Assembly: GCA_025462645.1 (NCBI GenBank)
Contig: JAOAPB010000050.1
Location: 1 to 39,513, forward strand
Origin: Edaphobacter sp.
GTDB taxonomy: Bacteria > Acidobacteriota > Terriglobia > Terriglobales > Acidobacteriaceae
Direction of reading: 5' to 3'
DNA: 39,513 bases
Part shown: piece after piece, positions 26,400 through 35,090 of the stretch
How the letters are laid out: each line of letters opens with the position of its first letter
How positions within the stretch are numbered: the stretch's first letter is position 1
Program-made: the position numbers and the translations under genes
Notes under the pieces: model-generated
The model's database searches: none
Seen by the model: only the letters and a program-made list of their open reading frames with translations
What the model was told of the DNA's origin: nothing

Positions 26400-27476
26400 C
26401 TACTCAATAGGATGCAGCATTCGATCGAAGACCTGTGAAATATAGCTAACCGCATTCATCGTATTTTCGTAGTGCATCCGCTTCGGCCCAATCACCCCCA
26501 CCGTCCCGCGGCTCTCCCCAGCCGCCAGCGCAGGCGCTGCAATCAGCACCAATCCCGCCATCTCCGGAGCCTGCTCCTCCAGATCGAACACCACCCGCAC
26601 GCTCTCCTGCCGAGCATCGATATAGGCATTTAGCAGCTCCACCACCCGCTGCTTCGTCTCAAGCGCCGCCAGCACCTCCCGCAGCCGCTCCCTATCTTCT
26701 TGGCTACCAACGAGATTCGCCACTCCCTCCACATAGACCATCTGCACCTGAACCGAACTCTCCGGTACCGTCTTCACCCAAAGCTGCTGCACCGCATTCA
26801 ACATCCTCTGATATTCACTGCGCTCCCGCTCCACCAGCCGCGCAATCTCCGCCCTCACCCGTTCCACGCTCCACCCGCGAAAGTTCTCATTCAGAAAATT
26901 GGCCGCAACCTCCAACTCCACCAGGGAAAGGTCTTTATCGAGAGCCAGCACCCGATCTCGCACCAACCCCGATCGCGTAACGACCACCGCCAACACCCGA
27001 GCCTGCGCCAGCCGCGAAAAATGCACATGCTCCAGCATGTCACCCTCCGCCGCTGCGGCAATCGCCACGCCCACGCCGCTCGAAAGCGTAGCCAGCACAT
27101 GCGAAGTCCGCTCCAGCACCGCCTGCGTTCCCGCCAGCCCTGCAAAACTCGAATCAATCTGCCGACGAGACCGTGCTGGCAGCCGCGCCACATCGATCCG
27201 CGGATGCGCCCCCCCACTCAACTGCTCCACATACATCCTGAAGGCCCGCGCCGTGGGCACTCGCCCTGCCGAGGTATGCGGCTGCTCCAGCAGCCCAGCC
27301 TCCGCCAGCTCCGCCATCTCATTCCGTACAGTTGCCGAGCTAAACCCTGAGCCCTCGCCATGTTGCAACCGGGCAATCGTACCCGACCCTACTGGCTCAC
27401 CCGTCTCGATATAGTTCTCGATAATGGCCGTAAGAATGACTCTCTGCCGCGCCGTAACCCGCTCCGCATCCGCCAT
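26400..27476 (-). CDS. hrcA: Heat-inducible transcription repressor HrcA
   Basis: The 358-residue repressor of heat-shock genes normally binds the CIRCE inverted repeat with help from GroEL. The N-terminal winged helix has RQRVILTAIIENYIETGEPV, SSATVRNEMAELAEAGLLEQ and HTSAGRVPTARAFRMYVEQL. The C-terminal GAF-like half ends with GTVGVIGPKRMHYENTM and VSYISQVFDRML. Length is usual. GGAGG lies upstream of the ATG. No CIRCE sequence was found in the flanking gaps, so its operators, if present, are elsewhere or diverged. It is 64 nt after the Mrp gene and probably in its transcript. Confidence 0.95.
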   Translation of the reverse strand: MADAERVTARQRVILTAIIENYIETGEPVGSGTIARLQHGEGSGFSSATVRNEMAELAEAGLLEQPHTSAGRVPTARAFRMYVEQLSGGAHPRIDVARLPARSRRQIDSSFAGLAGTQAVLERTSHVLATLSSGVGVAIAAAAEGDMLEHVHFSRLAQARVLAVVVTRSGLVRDRVLALDKDLSLVELEVAANFLNENFRGWSVERVRAEIARLVERERSEYQRMLNAVQQLWVKTVPESSVQVQMVYVEGVANLVGSQEDRERLREVLAALETKQRVVELLNAYIDARQESVRVVFDLEEQAPEMAGLVLIAAPALAAGESRGTVGVIGPKRMHYENTMNAVSYISQVFDRMLHPIE

Positions 27477-27540
27477 TCCCCCACCTCCATCGTGCTACTT
27501 GCCTAAGTCTATCGCTCCAGTCAAGCAGCCTGCGCGCTGT

Positions 27541-28374
27541 TTAGCTGATCTCGAGCACATCCTCACTTTTAGACGCAATCTCCTTCGCCTTGTCCGCCAC
27601 CTTCCGGGCGACCGTGTAGAAGTCCTTCGCAATCTTCGAGTCCGGTCCCGCCAGAGCTACAGGCAAACCCTTATCTCCACCCTCGCGAATAGCTGGATCG
27701 AGCTCCAGCGCCCCAAGAAACGCGAGCCCGAACTGTGCCGCCGTGCGCTCCGTTCCACCCGCTCCAAACACGTCGATCACCTCGCCATTGGGCAGCGTCA
27801 TCTGCGACATGTTCTCCACCATGCCGATAACCTCGACCTTCACCTGATGAAACATCTCCAGCGCCTTCCGCGCATCCTGCAGCGCAACGCCGGAGCCCGT
27901 CGAGACCACCACAGCCCCGGTCAGAGGAACCGTCTGCACCAGCGAAATCACCACATCGCCCGTACCAGGAGGCAGGTCCACGATCAGAAAATCCAGCTCG
28001 CCCCACTCCACTTGCTGCAGAAACTGCCTGATGATCTGATGTAGCATCGGCCCGCGCATCACCATGGGCTTGTCTCCCGGCGAGATCAATCCGACCGAAA
28101 TAAACTTCACTCCATGCGACAGAATCGGCTCAATCCGGTTCTCCCCGACGACATTGGGCTGCCGCGTCACGCCCAGCATCATCGGCACATTTGGCCCATA
28201 GATATCCGCATCGAGCAGCCCGACCTTATACCCCAGCTTCCCCAGCGCAACCGCTAGGTTTACCGCCACTGTCGTCTTACCGACCCCACCCTTGCCACTA
28301 CCAACGGCCACCACATGCGCCACTCCCGGCAAGGGCTGCGGCCCCTGCGGTGCTCCTGCTCCCATATGTCCCAT
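27541..28374 (-). CDS. mrp: Mrp/NBP35-type ParA-family ATPase lacking all cysteines
   Basis: The 277-residue P-loop ATPase matches the Mrp/ApbC iron-sulfur carrier family: deviant Walker A GSGKGGVGKTT, LLDADIYGPNVPMMLG, and IVDLPPGTGD. Two parts of the classic protein are missing. The N-terminal MIP18/DUF59 domain is replaced by a short Gly/Pro leader. The CxxC that holds the bridging cluster is absent: where the family reads C-P-x-C after VENMS, this has QMTLPNGEV. No Cys occurs anywhere in the chain. Also unusual is VSTGSGVALQDA in place of the common TTPQ-type run. AGGAG lies 6 nt before the ATG. It may be a non-cluster ATPase; its partners are unknown. Confidence 0.88.
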   Translation of the reverse strand: MGHMGAGAPQGPQPLPGVAHVVAVGSGKGGVGKTTVAVNLAVALGKLGYKVGLLDADIYGPNVPMMLGVTRQPNVVGENRIEPILSHGVKFISVGLISPGDKPMVMRGPMLHQIIRQFLQQVEWGELDFLIVDLPPGTGDVVISLVQTVPLTGAVVVSTGSGVALQDARKALEMFHQVKVEVIGMVENMSQMTLPNGEVIDVFGAGGTERTAAQFGLAFLGALELDPAIREGGDKGLPVALAGPDSKIAKDFYTVARKVADKAKEIASKSEDVLEIS

Positions 28375-28427
28375 AACGTTCTCCTGACTGTCTACCTATC
28401 GAAAGGAACGAGTCCTTTTCCTAAAAC

Positions 28428-28949
28428 CTAAACGTGCCATCCCTCTGGCAGAGCCGCACGCATCTCTTTCTTCCTTTGCGTCTCGCTTCCCCGCATCTGC
28501 CGTCGCCGCGCCGCATCTTCATACCTGCGTCTCTGATGCTCCGTCTCCGGCACAACCTGCGGTACGACTAATCCCAGTCCGTCCTTATCCACCGCAACGT
28601 AAGTCAGGTATGCAGACGACACGTGACGCAGCCGATTCTTCCTCACATCCTCCACCATGGCCTTCACGCCTACCTCCATCGACGTCCTGTAGGCGCGGTT
28701 CACACTAGCCTTCAAAATCAGCAGATCGCCAACCCGCACCGGAGCCACGAAGTCCAGATGATCCATACTCGCCGTCACCGTAATGGCCCGCGCATGACGA
28801 CTCGCCGCCATCGCACCCACCAGATCGATGTACTGCATCAACCGTCCGCCGAACAGATTTCCCAGGGCATTCGCATCCGCCGGAAAGATAATCTCACTCC
28901 GCTCCGACTGCGACTCCGTCACTGCTCGCTCCAAAACCAAATCGCTCAT
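28428..28949 (-). CDS. Acyl-CoA thioesterase, hotdog fold (YciA/BFIT type)
   Basis: A 173-residue protein with a single hotdog domain: FPADANALGNLFGGRLMQYI (catalytic Asp/Asn region), TASMDHLDFVAPVRVGDLL, and AYLTYVAVDKDG. It hydrolyses acyl-CoA to free acid and CoA; chain-length preference is unknown. The C-terminal tail (about 135-173) is highly basic and polar (QRRRYEDAARRRQMRG), probably a helix. It is the first gene of the minus-strand run toward mrp and hrcA, 53 nt before mrp, and is divergent from the TPR gene. Confidence 0.88.
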   Translation of the reverse strand: MSDLVLERAVTESQSERSEIIFPADANALGNLFGGRLMQYIDLVGAMAASRHARAITVTASMDHLDFVAPVRVGDLLILKASVNRAYRTSMEVGVKAMVEDVRKNRLRHVSSAYLTYVAVDKDGLGLVVPQVVPETEHQRRRYEDAARRRQMRGSETQRKKEMRAALPEGWHV

Positions 28950-29073
28950 TCTTATAAGTCTAAATCGCCGCGACCCTCGACACTAACCGGGAGCCTGTCT
29001 TCATCTCGCACTTCGCTCCCTCTTATCTTCCAGGCAACTTGTCTTTCCTCCGGTAACGCCGCACCATAAAGGA

Positions 29074-29382
29074 ATGGACAAGATCGCCGCCCTCTCTGAA
29101 ATCCTGCAGTTAGACCCCGCAAACGCCTTTGCCCGTTACGGCCTTGCCATGGAACACATCTCCCAGGGCAATACCGACGCGGCCCTCTCCGAATTCACCC
29201 TCCTCATCCAGCACAACCCGGACTACGTCCCTGGCTACCAGATGTCCGCCCAGACCCTCGCAAAACTGGGCCGAGCAGAAGAGGCTCTCGACCGTCTCCA
29301 TCACGGAATCGCCGCCGCGAACCGCACCAATAACCAGCACGCGCTCGCCGAGATGGAGGCCCTGCGCGAAGATCTCGCCTGA
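29074..29382 (+). CDS. Small TPR protein
   Basis: A 102-residue, all-helical protein made of about two and a half tetratricopeptide repeats (NAFARYGLAMEHISQGNTDA, YVPGYQMSAQTLAKLGRAEE). No signal peptide or catalytic motif is present. TPRs bind other proteins. It lies 51 nt upstream of the MoxR-like ATPase on the same strand and may be cotranscribed with it. Confidence 0.85.
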   Translation: MDKIAALSEILQLDPANAFARYGLAMEHISQGNTDAALSEFTLLIQHNPDYVPGYQMSAQTLAKLGRAEEALDRLHHGIAAANRTNNQHALAEMEALREDLA

Positions 29383-29433
29383 CAACTCGCCACACCGAAC
29401 CCTTCATCGCCGCCAAACATCTATACTTAAACC

Positions 29434-30951
29434 ATGGCGACCCTCCCAACGACCCTAGGCGCTCTCCGCACCAGCGAATTCACCCCCGAGCGCCTCGCGC
29501 GCAGCGTAAAGGACGAGCTCCGCGATAACCTGATCGCCAAGCTCCGCTCCAAGGAGCCCCTGTTCCCCGGCATCGTCGGCTACCAGGACACGGTCGTTCC
29601 CCAGATCGTCAACGCGGTCCTCAGCAAACACAACTTCATCCTCCTCGGCCTCCGTGGCCAGGCGAAGTCGCGCATCCTCCGCTCGCTCACCACACTTCTC
29701 GACCCCGCAGTGCCTTACGTAGCCGGTGCTGAAACCCGCGACAACCCCTACGCCCCCATCTCCAAGTTCGCCCGCGACCTCATCGCCCGCCTCGGGGAAG
29801 ACACGCCGATAGCGTGGCTTACCCCCGACGACCGCTTCGTCGAAAAACTCGCCACCCCCGACGTCACCGTAGCCGACCTCGTAGGCGACATCGACCCCAT
29901 CAAGGCCGCACGCAGCAATCAGGACCTCGGCAGCGAGCTCACCATGCACTACGGCCTGCTTCCCCGCGCCAACCGCGGCATCTTCGCCATCAACGAGGTC
30001 CCCGACCTCGCCGGAAAGATTCAGGTAGCCCTCTTCAACATCATGCAGGAGGGCGACGTCCAGATTAAGGGCTATCCCGTACGCCTTCCCCTCGACGTAG
30101 CCATCGTCTTCAGCGCCAACCCCGAGGACTACACCGCTCGCGGCAAGATCGTCACACCGCTCAAAGACCGCATCGGAAGCGAGATTCGCACCCACTACCC
30201 AGAGGACATCGAAGAGGGCATCAGCATCACCGCGCAGGAGGCCTGGTCCACCCGCCCGGCCAGCAACATCGAAATCCCCCACTACATTCGCCAGATCGTC
30301 GAGCAGATCGCCTTCGCCGCCCGCGAAGACAAGAAAGTAGACAAGCGCAGCGGAGTCTCGCAGCGCCTTCCCATCAGCACCATGGAGCTCGTCGTCTCCA
30401 ACGCCGAACGCCGCGCCCTCCTCCACGACGAGCAGCTCGTCGTCCCCCGCGTAGGCGACATCTACGCCGCTCTTCCAGGCATCACCGGCAAGGTCGAGCT
30501 CGAGTACGAGGGCGAGATGCGCGGAGCCGACACCGTCGTCCGCGAGATCATCCGCGTGTCCGTAGCCACCGTCTTCGACACGTACTTCGGCGGAACCAAC
30601 ACCCAGCAGATCGAGCAGTGGTTCGATCTTGGCGGCACAGTCCAGCTCAACGACGCGCAAGCCGCAGCCGATTCCCAAAAGGAACTCCAGCAGATCCAGG
30701 GCCTCTTTGAAAAACTGTCGCCCCTCAAAGTCAACGGCAAGTCATCGCCAGAGACAGCCGTAAGCGCAGCCGAGTTCCTCCTCGAAGGCATGTACGCTCA
30801 CAAGCGCCTCAGCCGCACCGAAGAGCGCAGTTTTACCGCCGCAGAAAAGAAGCAGCGCACCAATGACGCCGCCAACTACGCCGAAAAGATCCGCGAACGC
30901 GAACAGGAAGACTACACAGCCAAAAACCGTACCCGCCGCGGCTTCAACTAG
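29434..30951 (+). CDS. MoxR/magnesium-chelatase-like AAA+ ATPase with variant Walker motifs
   Basis: The 505-residue AAA+ protein is related to MoxR and ChlI/BchI. The P-loop is GLRGQAKS (72-79), with Ala where Gly is standard, though the Lys and Ser remain. Walker B is IFAINEV, with Asn187-Glu188 in place of Asp-Glu. [20 protein letters not shown] matches sensor 1 and the following region. A C-terminal helical region has [20 protein letters not shown], and the Lys/Arg-rich tail ends RTRRGFN. From memory, this variant P-loop is typical of a subfamily often called magnesium chelatase or sigma-54-interacting. It is paired with the VWA gene, as MoxR proteins usually are, to remodel a target complex; no target is identifiable. 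Confidence 0.87.
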   Translation: MATLPTTLGALRTSEFTPERLARSVKDELRDNLIAKLRSKEPLFPGIVGYQDTVVPQIVNAVLSKHNFILLGLRGQAKSRILRSLTTLLDPAVPYVAGAETRDNPYAPISKFARDLIARLGEDTPIAWLTPDDRFVEKLATPDVTVADLVGDIDPIKAARSNQDLGSELTMHYGLLPRANRGIFAINEVPDLAGKIQVALFNIMQEGDVQIKGYPVRLPLDVAIVFSANPEDYTARGKIVTPLKDRIGSEIRTHYPEDIEEGISITAQEAWSTRPASNIEIPHYIRQIVEQIAFAAREDKKVDKRSGVSQRLPISTMELVVSNAERRALLHDEQLVVPRVGDIYAALPGITGKVELEYEGEMRGADTVVREIIRVSVATVFDTYFGGTNTQQIEQWFDLGGTVQLNDAQAAADSQKELQQIQGLFEKLSPLKVNGKSSPETAVSAAEFLLEGMYAHKRLSRTEERSFTAAEKKQRTNDAANYAEKIREREQEDYTAKNRTRRGFN

Positions 30952-31062
30952 TACAAGCGAGTCAGCTAAGAAAGAGTCGGCAAGTTAGCTCTCGATTGCG
31001 CAAACATCTACCAGAGTCGGCACCTCATCCTGACTCGCTAACCGCTAACTCGCTGGCTATCT

Positions 31063-32304
31063 ATGAAACGCGTCCGCTACACAAAATTCACCGGCGACCT
31101 CTCCTCCAGCTTCGGCCTCGAAGACCTCATGCAGGCCCTGTCCGACTTCCTCCTCGACTCCGGCTTCAATGATCCCTATTCCCAGTTTCAGGAGATGAAC
31201 GACCAGACCCTCGAAAATCTCCGTGACGCCATCCGGCAGGCCCTCGAGTCCGGAGAGCTATTCGACGAAGAGGCCCAGGAAAAATTCGAAGCCCTCTCCG
31301 AAGATCAAGTCGAAGAGCTCATCGACCAGATCATCCAGAAGATGCAGGAGCAGAACTTCATCAACGCCGAGATGCCCGAGCAGGGTCAGGGTCAGCAGGG
31401 CGATAGCAACACAGAGGCCCGCTTCGAGGTCACCGACAAGGGCATGGACTTCCTCGGCTACAAAGCCCTCCGCGAGCTCCTCGGCCCCCTTGGCAAATCC
31501 AACTTCGGCCGCCACGACACCCGCCACGAGGCCTCCGGCGTCGAAACCAATGGCTCCTCAAAACTCTATGAGTTCGGCGACACCCTCAACCTCGACATCA
31601 CTACAACCCTCTCCAGCGTCTTCGCTCGCGAGGGCATCCGCACCGCTGTCGAAGGCGAAGAGAATGTCCCCCTCAACATCGAGTACAGCGACCTCCACGT
31701 CCAGCAAGCCGACTACACCTCATCCTGCGCAACGGTAGTCCTGCTCGACTGCTCCCACTCCATGATCCTCTACGGCGAGGACCGCTTCACCCCCGCCAAG
31801 CGCGTGGCGATGGCCCTTGCTCATCTCATCCGCACCCAGTTCCCCGGCGACACCCTCAACCTCGTCCTCTTCCACGACACCGCCGAGGAGATTCCCGTCT
31901 CGCAGCTCTCCCGCGTCAAAGTCGGCCCCCACTACACCAACACCCGCGAAGGCCTCCGCCTCGCCCAGCGCATCCTCGCCCGCCAGACCAAGGACATGAA
32001 GCAGATCGTCATGATCACCGACGGCAAGCCCAGCGCCCTCACCCTTCCCGACGGCCGCATCTACAAGAACGCCTTCGGCCTCGACCCCCTCGTCATCGAA
32101 GAGACCCTGCAGGAGGTCGCTCGCTGCAAGCGCTCCAACATCATGATCAACACGTTCATGCTTGCAAACGACTTCACCCTGATGCAGTTCGTCCAGAAGG
32201 TCAGCGCCATGTGCCGTGGCAAAGCCTACTTCACCACCCCGCAAACCCTCGGCAACTACCTCCTGATGGACTTCATGTCCCGCCGAATGAAGACGATCCA
32301 TTAG
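31063..32304 (+). CDS. VWA-domain protein, partner of MoxR-like ATPase
   Basis: A 413-residue protein with no signal peptide. The N-terminal half is acidic and helical (about 1-150, rich in Glu and Gln). The C-terminal von Willebrand A domain begins [19 protein letters not shown]. The metal site is complete: Asp229, Ser231, Ser233, a Thr in HYTNTREG (292 or 294) and Asp320 in ITDGKP. Such proteins bind clients through the metal and work with MoxR-type ATPases, as in the NorQ-NorD and CobS-CobT type pairs. It is 111 nt after the ATPase gene; that gap has short, similar words around AGTCGGC and GCTAAC. Confidence 0.9.
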   Translation: MKRVRYTKFTGDLSSSFGLEDLMQALSDFLLDSGFNDPYSQFQEMNDQTLENLRDAIRQALESGELFDEEAQEKFEALSEDQVEELIDQIIQKMQEQNFINAEMPEQGQGQQGDSNTEARFEVTDKGMDFLGYKALRELLGPLGKSNFGRHDTRHEASGVETNGSSKLYEFGDTLNLDITTTLSSVFAREGIRTAVEGEENVPLNIEYSDLHVQQADYTSSCATVVLLDCSHSMILYGEDRFTPAKRVAMALAHLIRTQFPGDTLNLVLFHDTAEEIPVSQLSRVKVGPHYTNTREGLRLAQRILARQTKDMKQIVMITDGKPSALTLPDGRIYKNAFGLDPLVIEETLQEVARCKRSNIMINTFMLANDFTLMQFVQKVSAMCRGKAYFTTPQTLGNYLLMDFMSRRMKTIH

Positions 32305-32463
32305 ATTCGAACGAATCAGCTAGTTGAGCGCTTTGCGCCAAGAAGACTACTCATTAGTCACCACACATACTGACAGCTCAAGCCTCAGACCTGAAAGCTG
32401 TATCGCGCGCCTACCCTTCCCGCCCCATTCGCGTCATATATCCCAGCACCAGGGAGGAGTTCC

Positions 32464-33255
32464 ATGACCCCGCAAGAACAGCAGATGCTTCAGGGCCTCA
32501 TCGAGCGCATCAACCAGACTCAACTTCCCGAGAAGGATCTCGACGCCGAGCAACTCCTTCAGCAGACCCTCGGCCGCAATCCCGACGCGCTCTACATCCT
32601 CGCCCAGACCGTGCTCGTCCAGCAGTATGCCCTCGATCAGGCTCAAAAGCAGCTCGATCAACTCCGTCAGCAACAGCAGCCGAAACGCGCCACCAGCTTC
32701 CTCGGCAGCCTCCTCGGCGGCAACGACGAACCCGAGCGCCCTGCTCCTCCACCGCCTCCTCCGCCGCAATACTCCCAACCGCAGTACACCCCGGTCCCCA
32801 ACTACCCTCCCCCTGCGAGTTATGCTCCAGCCTACGGCGCGCCCCAGTCGGGAGGCTTCCTGCGCTCCGCCCTGCAGACCGCCACTGGCGTAGCCGCCGG
32901 CGCTCTGGCCTTTCAAGGCATCGAGAGCCTCATGCACGGCTTTGGACACACCGCCGGCTACGGCTCAGGCCTCGGCAGCTTTGGAGAATCGGATCGCCCC
33001 GAGACCATCAACAACTATTATGGCGATGCATCTCCCCATGAGCACTCCGAACATCTCTCCCCGGATATCGAAGATCGCCGCGGCGAATCGCGTTTCTCCG
33101 AGGCCGTAGACAAAAACGACCACGGCGACAGCTTGATGGATACCAACAACACCAGCGACACAAACGACTTCGCCGACGACTCATCAAACTTCGATGACAG
33201 CTCCGATCTCGGCAGCGACTTCGACTCCGGCGGAGGCGACGACAGCAGCTTCTAA
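32464..33255 (+). CDS. DUF2076 family protein
   Basis: A 263-residue protein. The N-terminus, MTPQEQQMLQGLIERINQTQ, then LGRNPDALYILAQTVLVQQY, is the DUF2076 signature and predicts a coiled coil to about residue 75. A Pro-rich segment follows (about 95-135, with runs of P and PQY), then a Gly/Ala-rich hydrophobic stretch near 145-160 that could touch a membrane. The C-terminal tail is very acidic and rich in Asp, Ser and Asn (about 210-263). Function is unknown across the family. AGGGAGGAG lies just before the ATG. It sits 159 nt after the VWA gene on the same strand. Confidence 0.85.
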   Translation: MTPQEQQMLQGLIERINQTQLPEKDLDAEQLLQQTLGRNPDALYILAQTVLVQQYALDQAQKQLDQLRQQQQPKRATSFLGSLLGGNDEPERPAPPPPPPPQYSQPQYTPVPNYPPPASYAPAYGAPQSGGFLRSALQTATGVAAGALAFQGIESLMHGFGHTAGYGSGLGSFGESDRPETINNYYGDASPHEHSEHLSPDIEDRRGESRFSEAVDKNDHGDSLMDTNNTSDTNDFADDSSNFDDSSDLGSDFDSGGGDDSSF

Positions 33256-33269
33256 CACACGCCACAATT

Positions 33270-33329
33270 CCGTCATTCCGACCGGAGCAGCGCCTTATCG
33301 CGCTGCGAGCGGAGCCTGTGGAACACCCT
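33270..33329. repeat. Intergenic repeat-like hairpin
   Basis: CGTCATTCCGACCGGAGC opens a stretch that resembles a family of scattered intergenic sequences in acidobacterial genomes (from memory). GCAGCGC (33287-33293) and GCGCTGC (33300-33306) form a perfect 7-bp stem around CTTATC. It lies between the converging DUF2076 and AsmA-like genes. No T-run follows. Confidence 0.5.
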
Positions 33330-33358
33330 TGCTTCCGCAAACACACTCAGGCCCAGGC

Positions 33359-34963
33359 CTAGTTGTTCTTATCCTTGTGCTTCAAATCCAACCCAAACTT
33401 GGGCGCCCCCTTCGTCCCAGTCACCTTCACCGGAATCTCCGCACCCGCACCATTCTTCTTGAAGAACGGATCGACCGGCTTCAGCAGCAGCGACTTCCAC
33501 TTGGAAGCTACCATCTGCGAGAGCTTCGCATCGGTCCGAACCTTTCCCGAAAAGTCGAACTCATTCCCATCCAGCGAATAGACTCCCGCCAGCCTCACCG
33601 TTCCACCTGGCAGTGTGTACAGCAAATCACTGAGATTCAACCTGCCATTCTCCATCGCAAACTTGCCCACCATCTGCGACGGCACATCTTCCGCACCTGG
33701 CTTCGCCATCTTCGGGGCACCCTGCGCCCGCAGGCTCAGCATATCCACCTTGTCCTGCACCTCCGGATTTATGAAGTGAATTCCACGCAGCGTAAATCCA
33801 CCCTTCAATCCAAGCTTCTGTGACACACTCTCCTTGCCCGGACGAATATGCAGCTTCGTCTTCATCCCGACGCGACCGCTCATCACCACCGGCTGCGTCT
33901 TTACCGCCAACTCCAGAAAGTCCTGTATGCGTCCATTCGGCACATCCACATCCAGATCGATGATGTGTCCCTTGCCCTTCACGTTCACGATCGCGCCCTT
34001 GCACGTAAACTCCGACCCACCCAGTTTCGCCTCCACTGGCTGCAGATACGTATCGCCGCTTGTCCCATCCACGATCGCGTGAAACTTCGTATGCAGTGGC
34101 ATCTTGTGATTCGCGGTATCCAGGGAGAAGTCCGGCGTCTCCGTCGTTCCCTCCACTTCAATTCTGTTGAGCTGTCCTTTGAACTCACCCACTGAAGTCA
34201 GTATCCCGGCAATGCCTTTGATCGTATTCAAATCCGCACGGTCAAAGGTGTACTTCCCCGTAACCGTCGAATCCCCCGGACTCTCATTCACCCATGGCCC
34301 AAACGTTCCCTGTGCATGGATATTCCCTCGCGGAATCGCATTCACCAGCGTCGCATCATAGCGCCAGGGATCAGTCGGCCCCACATTGTGCATCACGATG
34401 TGGCCCAGTTGGAAGTCCTTCGGATCTTTATTGGGCTTGGCTGTGCCAATAATCAAGTGCGAGTCGTCGCAGACGATCTCATCCACCACAATCTTGATCT
34501 TCCCCACATGACGCTCCCTCTTCGCGCCCTGTTGCCGCATCTCTCTCGGAGGAATGCTGATCGTCATACCAGTCACATACACCGTACCCACGTGCATCGG
34601 CTTCACGAACAGCCCCCCCAGATTTGCATGAAACGAAAAATGCCCCAGCGAGATCAGCGGATCCTTCGCTCCCGCCGCAACTACATCATCGGGCGGATAG
34701 ATTCTCAACCCATCCCCCGAAACCTCCAGCCCCTTCAGCACGGAGACATGGAACCCATCCATCTCCACCCTGCTATCGAAGCGAGTACTCAGCGTCTCCA
34801 CCACGCGACCCTTCAGGATGGGCTCCGCGCGATGCATCATGAACTCCGCGATCACCGTTATCACAATCACCGCGAGCAACAGGGAGATTGCAATCCATCC
34901 CCATACGCCCCGCCGCCTTCCGGCACGTGTACTTTTATCGAGCTTGGTCGTAGTGTCGTTCAA
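33359..34963 (-). CDS. AsmA-like inner-membrane-anchored protein
   Basis: A 534-residue protein with one N-terminal membrane helix (IAISLLLAVIVITVIAEF, about residues 24-41) and a long periplasmic part of short beta-strands. The latter includes FDSRVEMDGFHVSVLKGLEV near the start and GGTVRLAGVYSLDGNEFDFS near the end, characteristic of AsmA-type proteins. These are thought to bridge the periplasm and move phospholipid or affect outer-membrane assembly. No ATG precedes the helix in frame. TTG codons at 34963 and 35035 are both possible; I use 34963, which leaves room for promoters before the divergent GH125 gene. The longer form adds 24 residues. Confidence 0.8.
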   Translation of the reverse strand: MNDTTTKLDKSTRAGRRRGVWGWIAISLLLAVIVITVIAEFMMHRAEPILKGRVVETLSTRFDSRVEMDGFHVSVLKGLEVSGDGLRIYPPDDVVAAGAKDPLISLGHFSFHANLGGLFVKPMHVGTVYVTGMTISIPPREMRQQGAKRERHVGKIKIVVDEIVCDDSHLIIGTAKPNKDPKDFQLGHIVMHNVGPTDPWRYDATLVNAIPRGNIHAQGTFGPWVNESPGDSTVTGKYTFDRADLNTIKGIAGILTSVGEFKGQLNRIEVEGTTETPDFSLDTANHKMPLHTKFHAIVDGTSGDTYLQPVEAKLGGSEFTCKGAIVNVKGKGHIIDLDVDVPNGRIQDFLELAVKTQPVVMSGRVGMKTKLHIRPGKESVSQKLGLKGGFTLRGIHFINPEVQDKVDMLSLRAQGAPKMAKPGAEDVPSQMVGKFAMENGRLNLSDLLYTLPGGTVRLAGVYSLDGNEFDFSGKVRTDAKLSQMVASKWKSLLLKPVDPFFKKNGAGAEIPVKVTGTKGAPKFGLDLKHKDKNN

Positions 34964-35090
34964 AATCTCTCGCTTGGGAGTTGGATGCGAAACCTGCTCC
35001 CCAGGTAACGTCGATCTTTGCCTTAGCGCACCCAATCCGCAGACTTCAGTAACATAAGCGAAGCCTCACAGCGCATCACACTGCGCCGCA

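Noticed and set aside
26145..27540. CIRCE operator (TTAGCACTC-N9-GAGTGCTAA) near hrcA and grpE
   Set aside because: I looked for both half-sites on both strands in the gaps 26145-26399 and 27477-27540 and found none, even loosely.
29455..30678. 407-codon open frame on the minus strand
   Set aside because: It is antisense to the MoxR-like gene and made mostly of Gly, Val, Asp and Glu without a fold signature.
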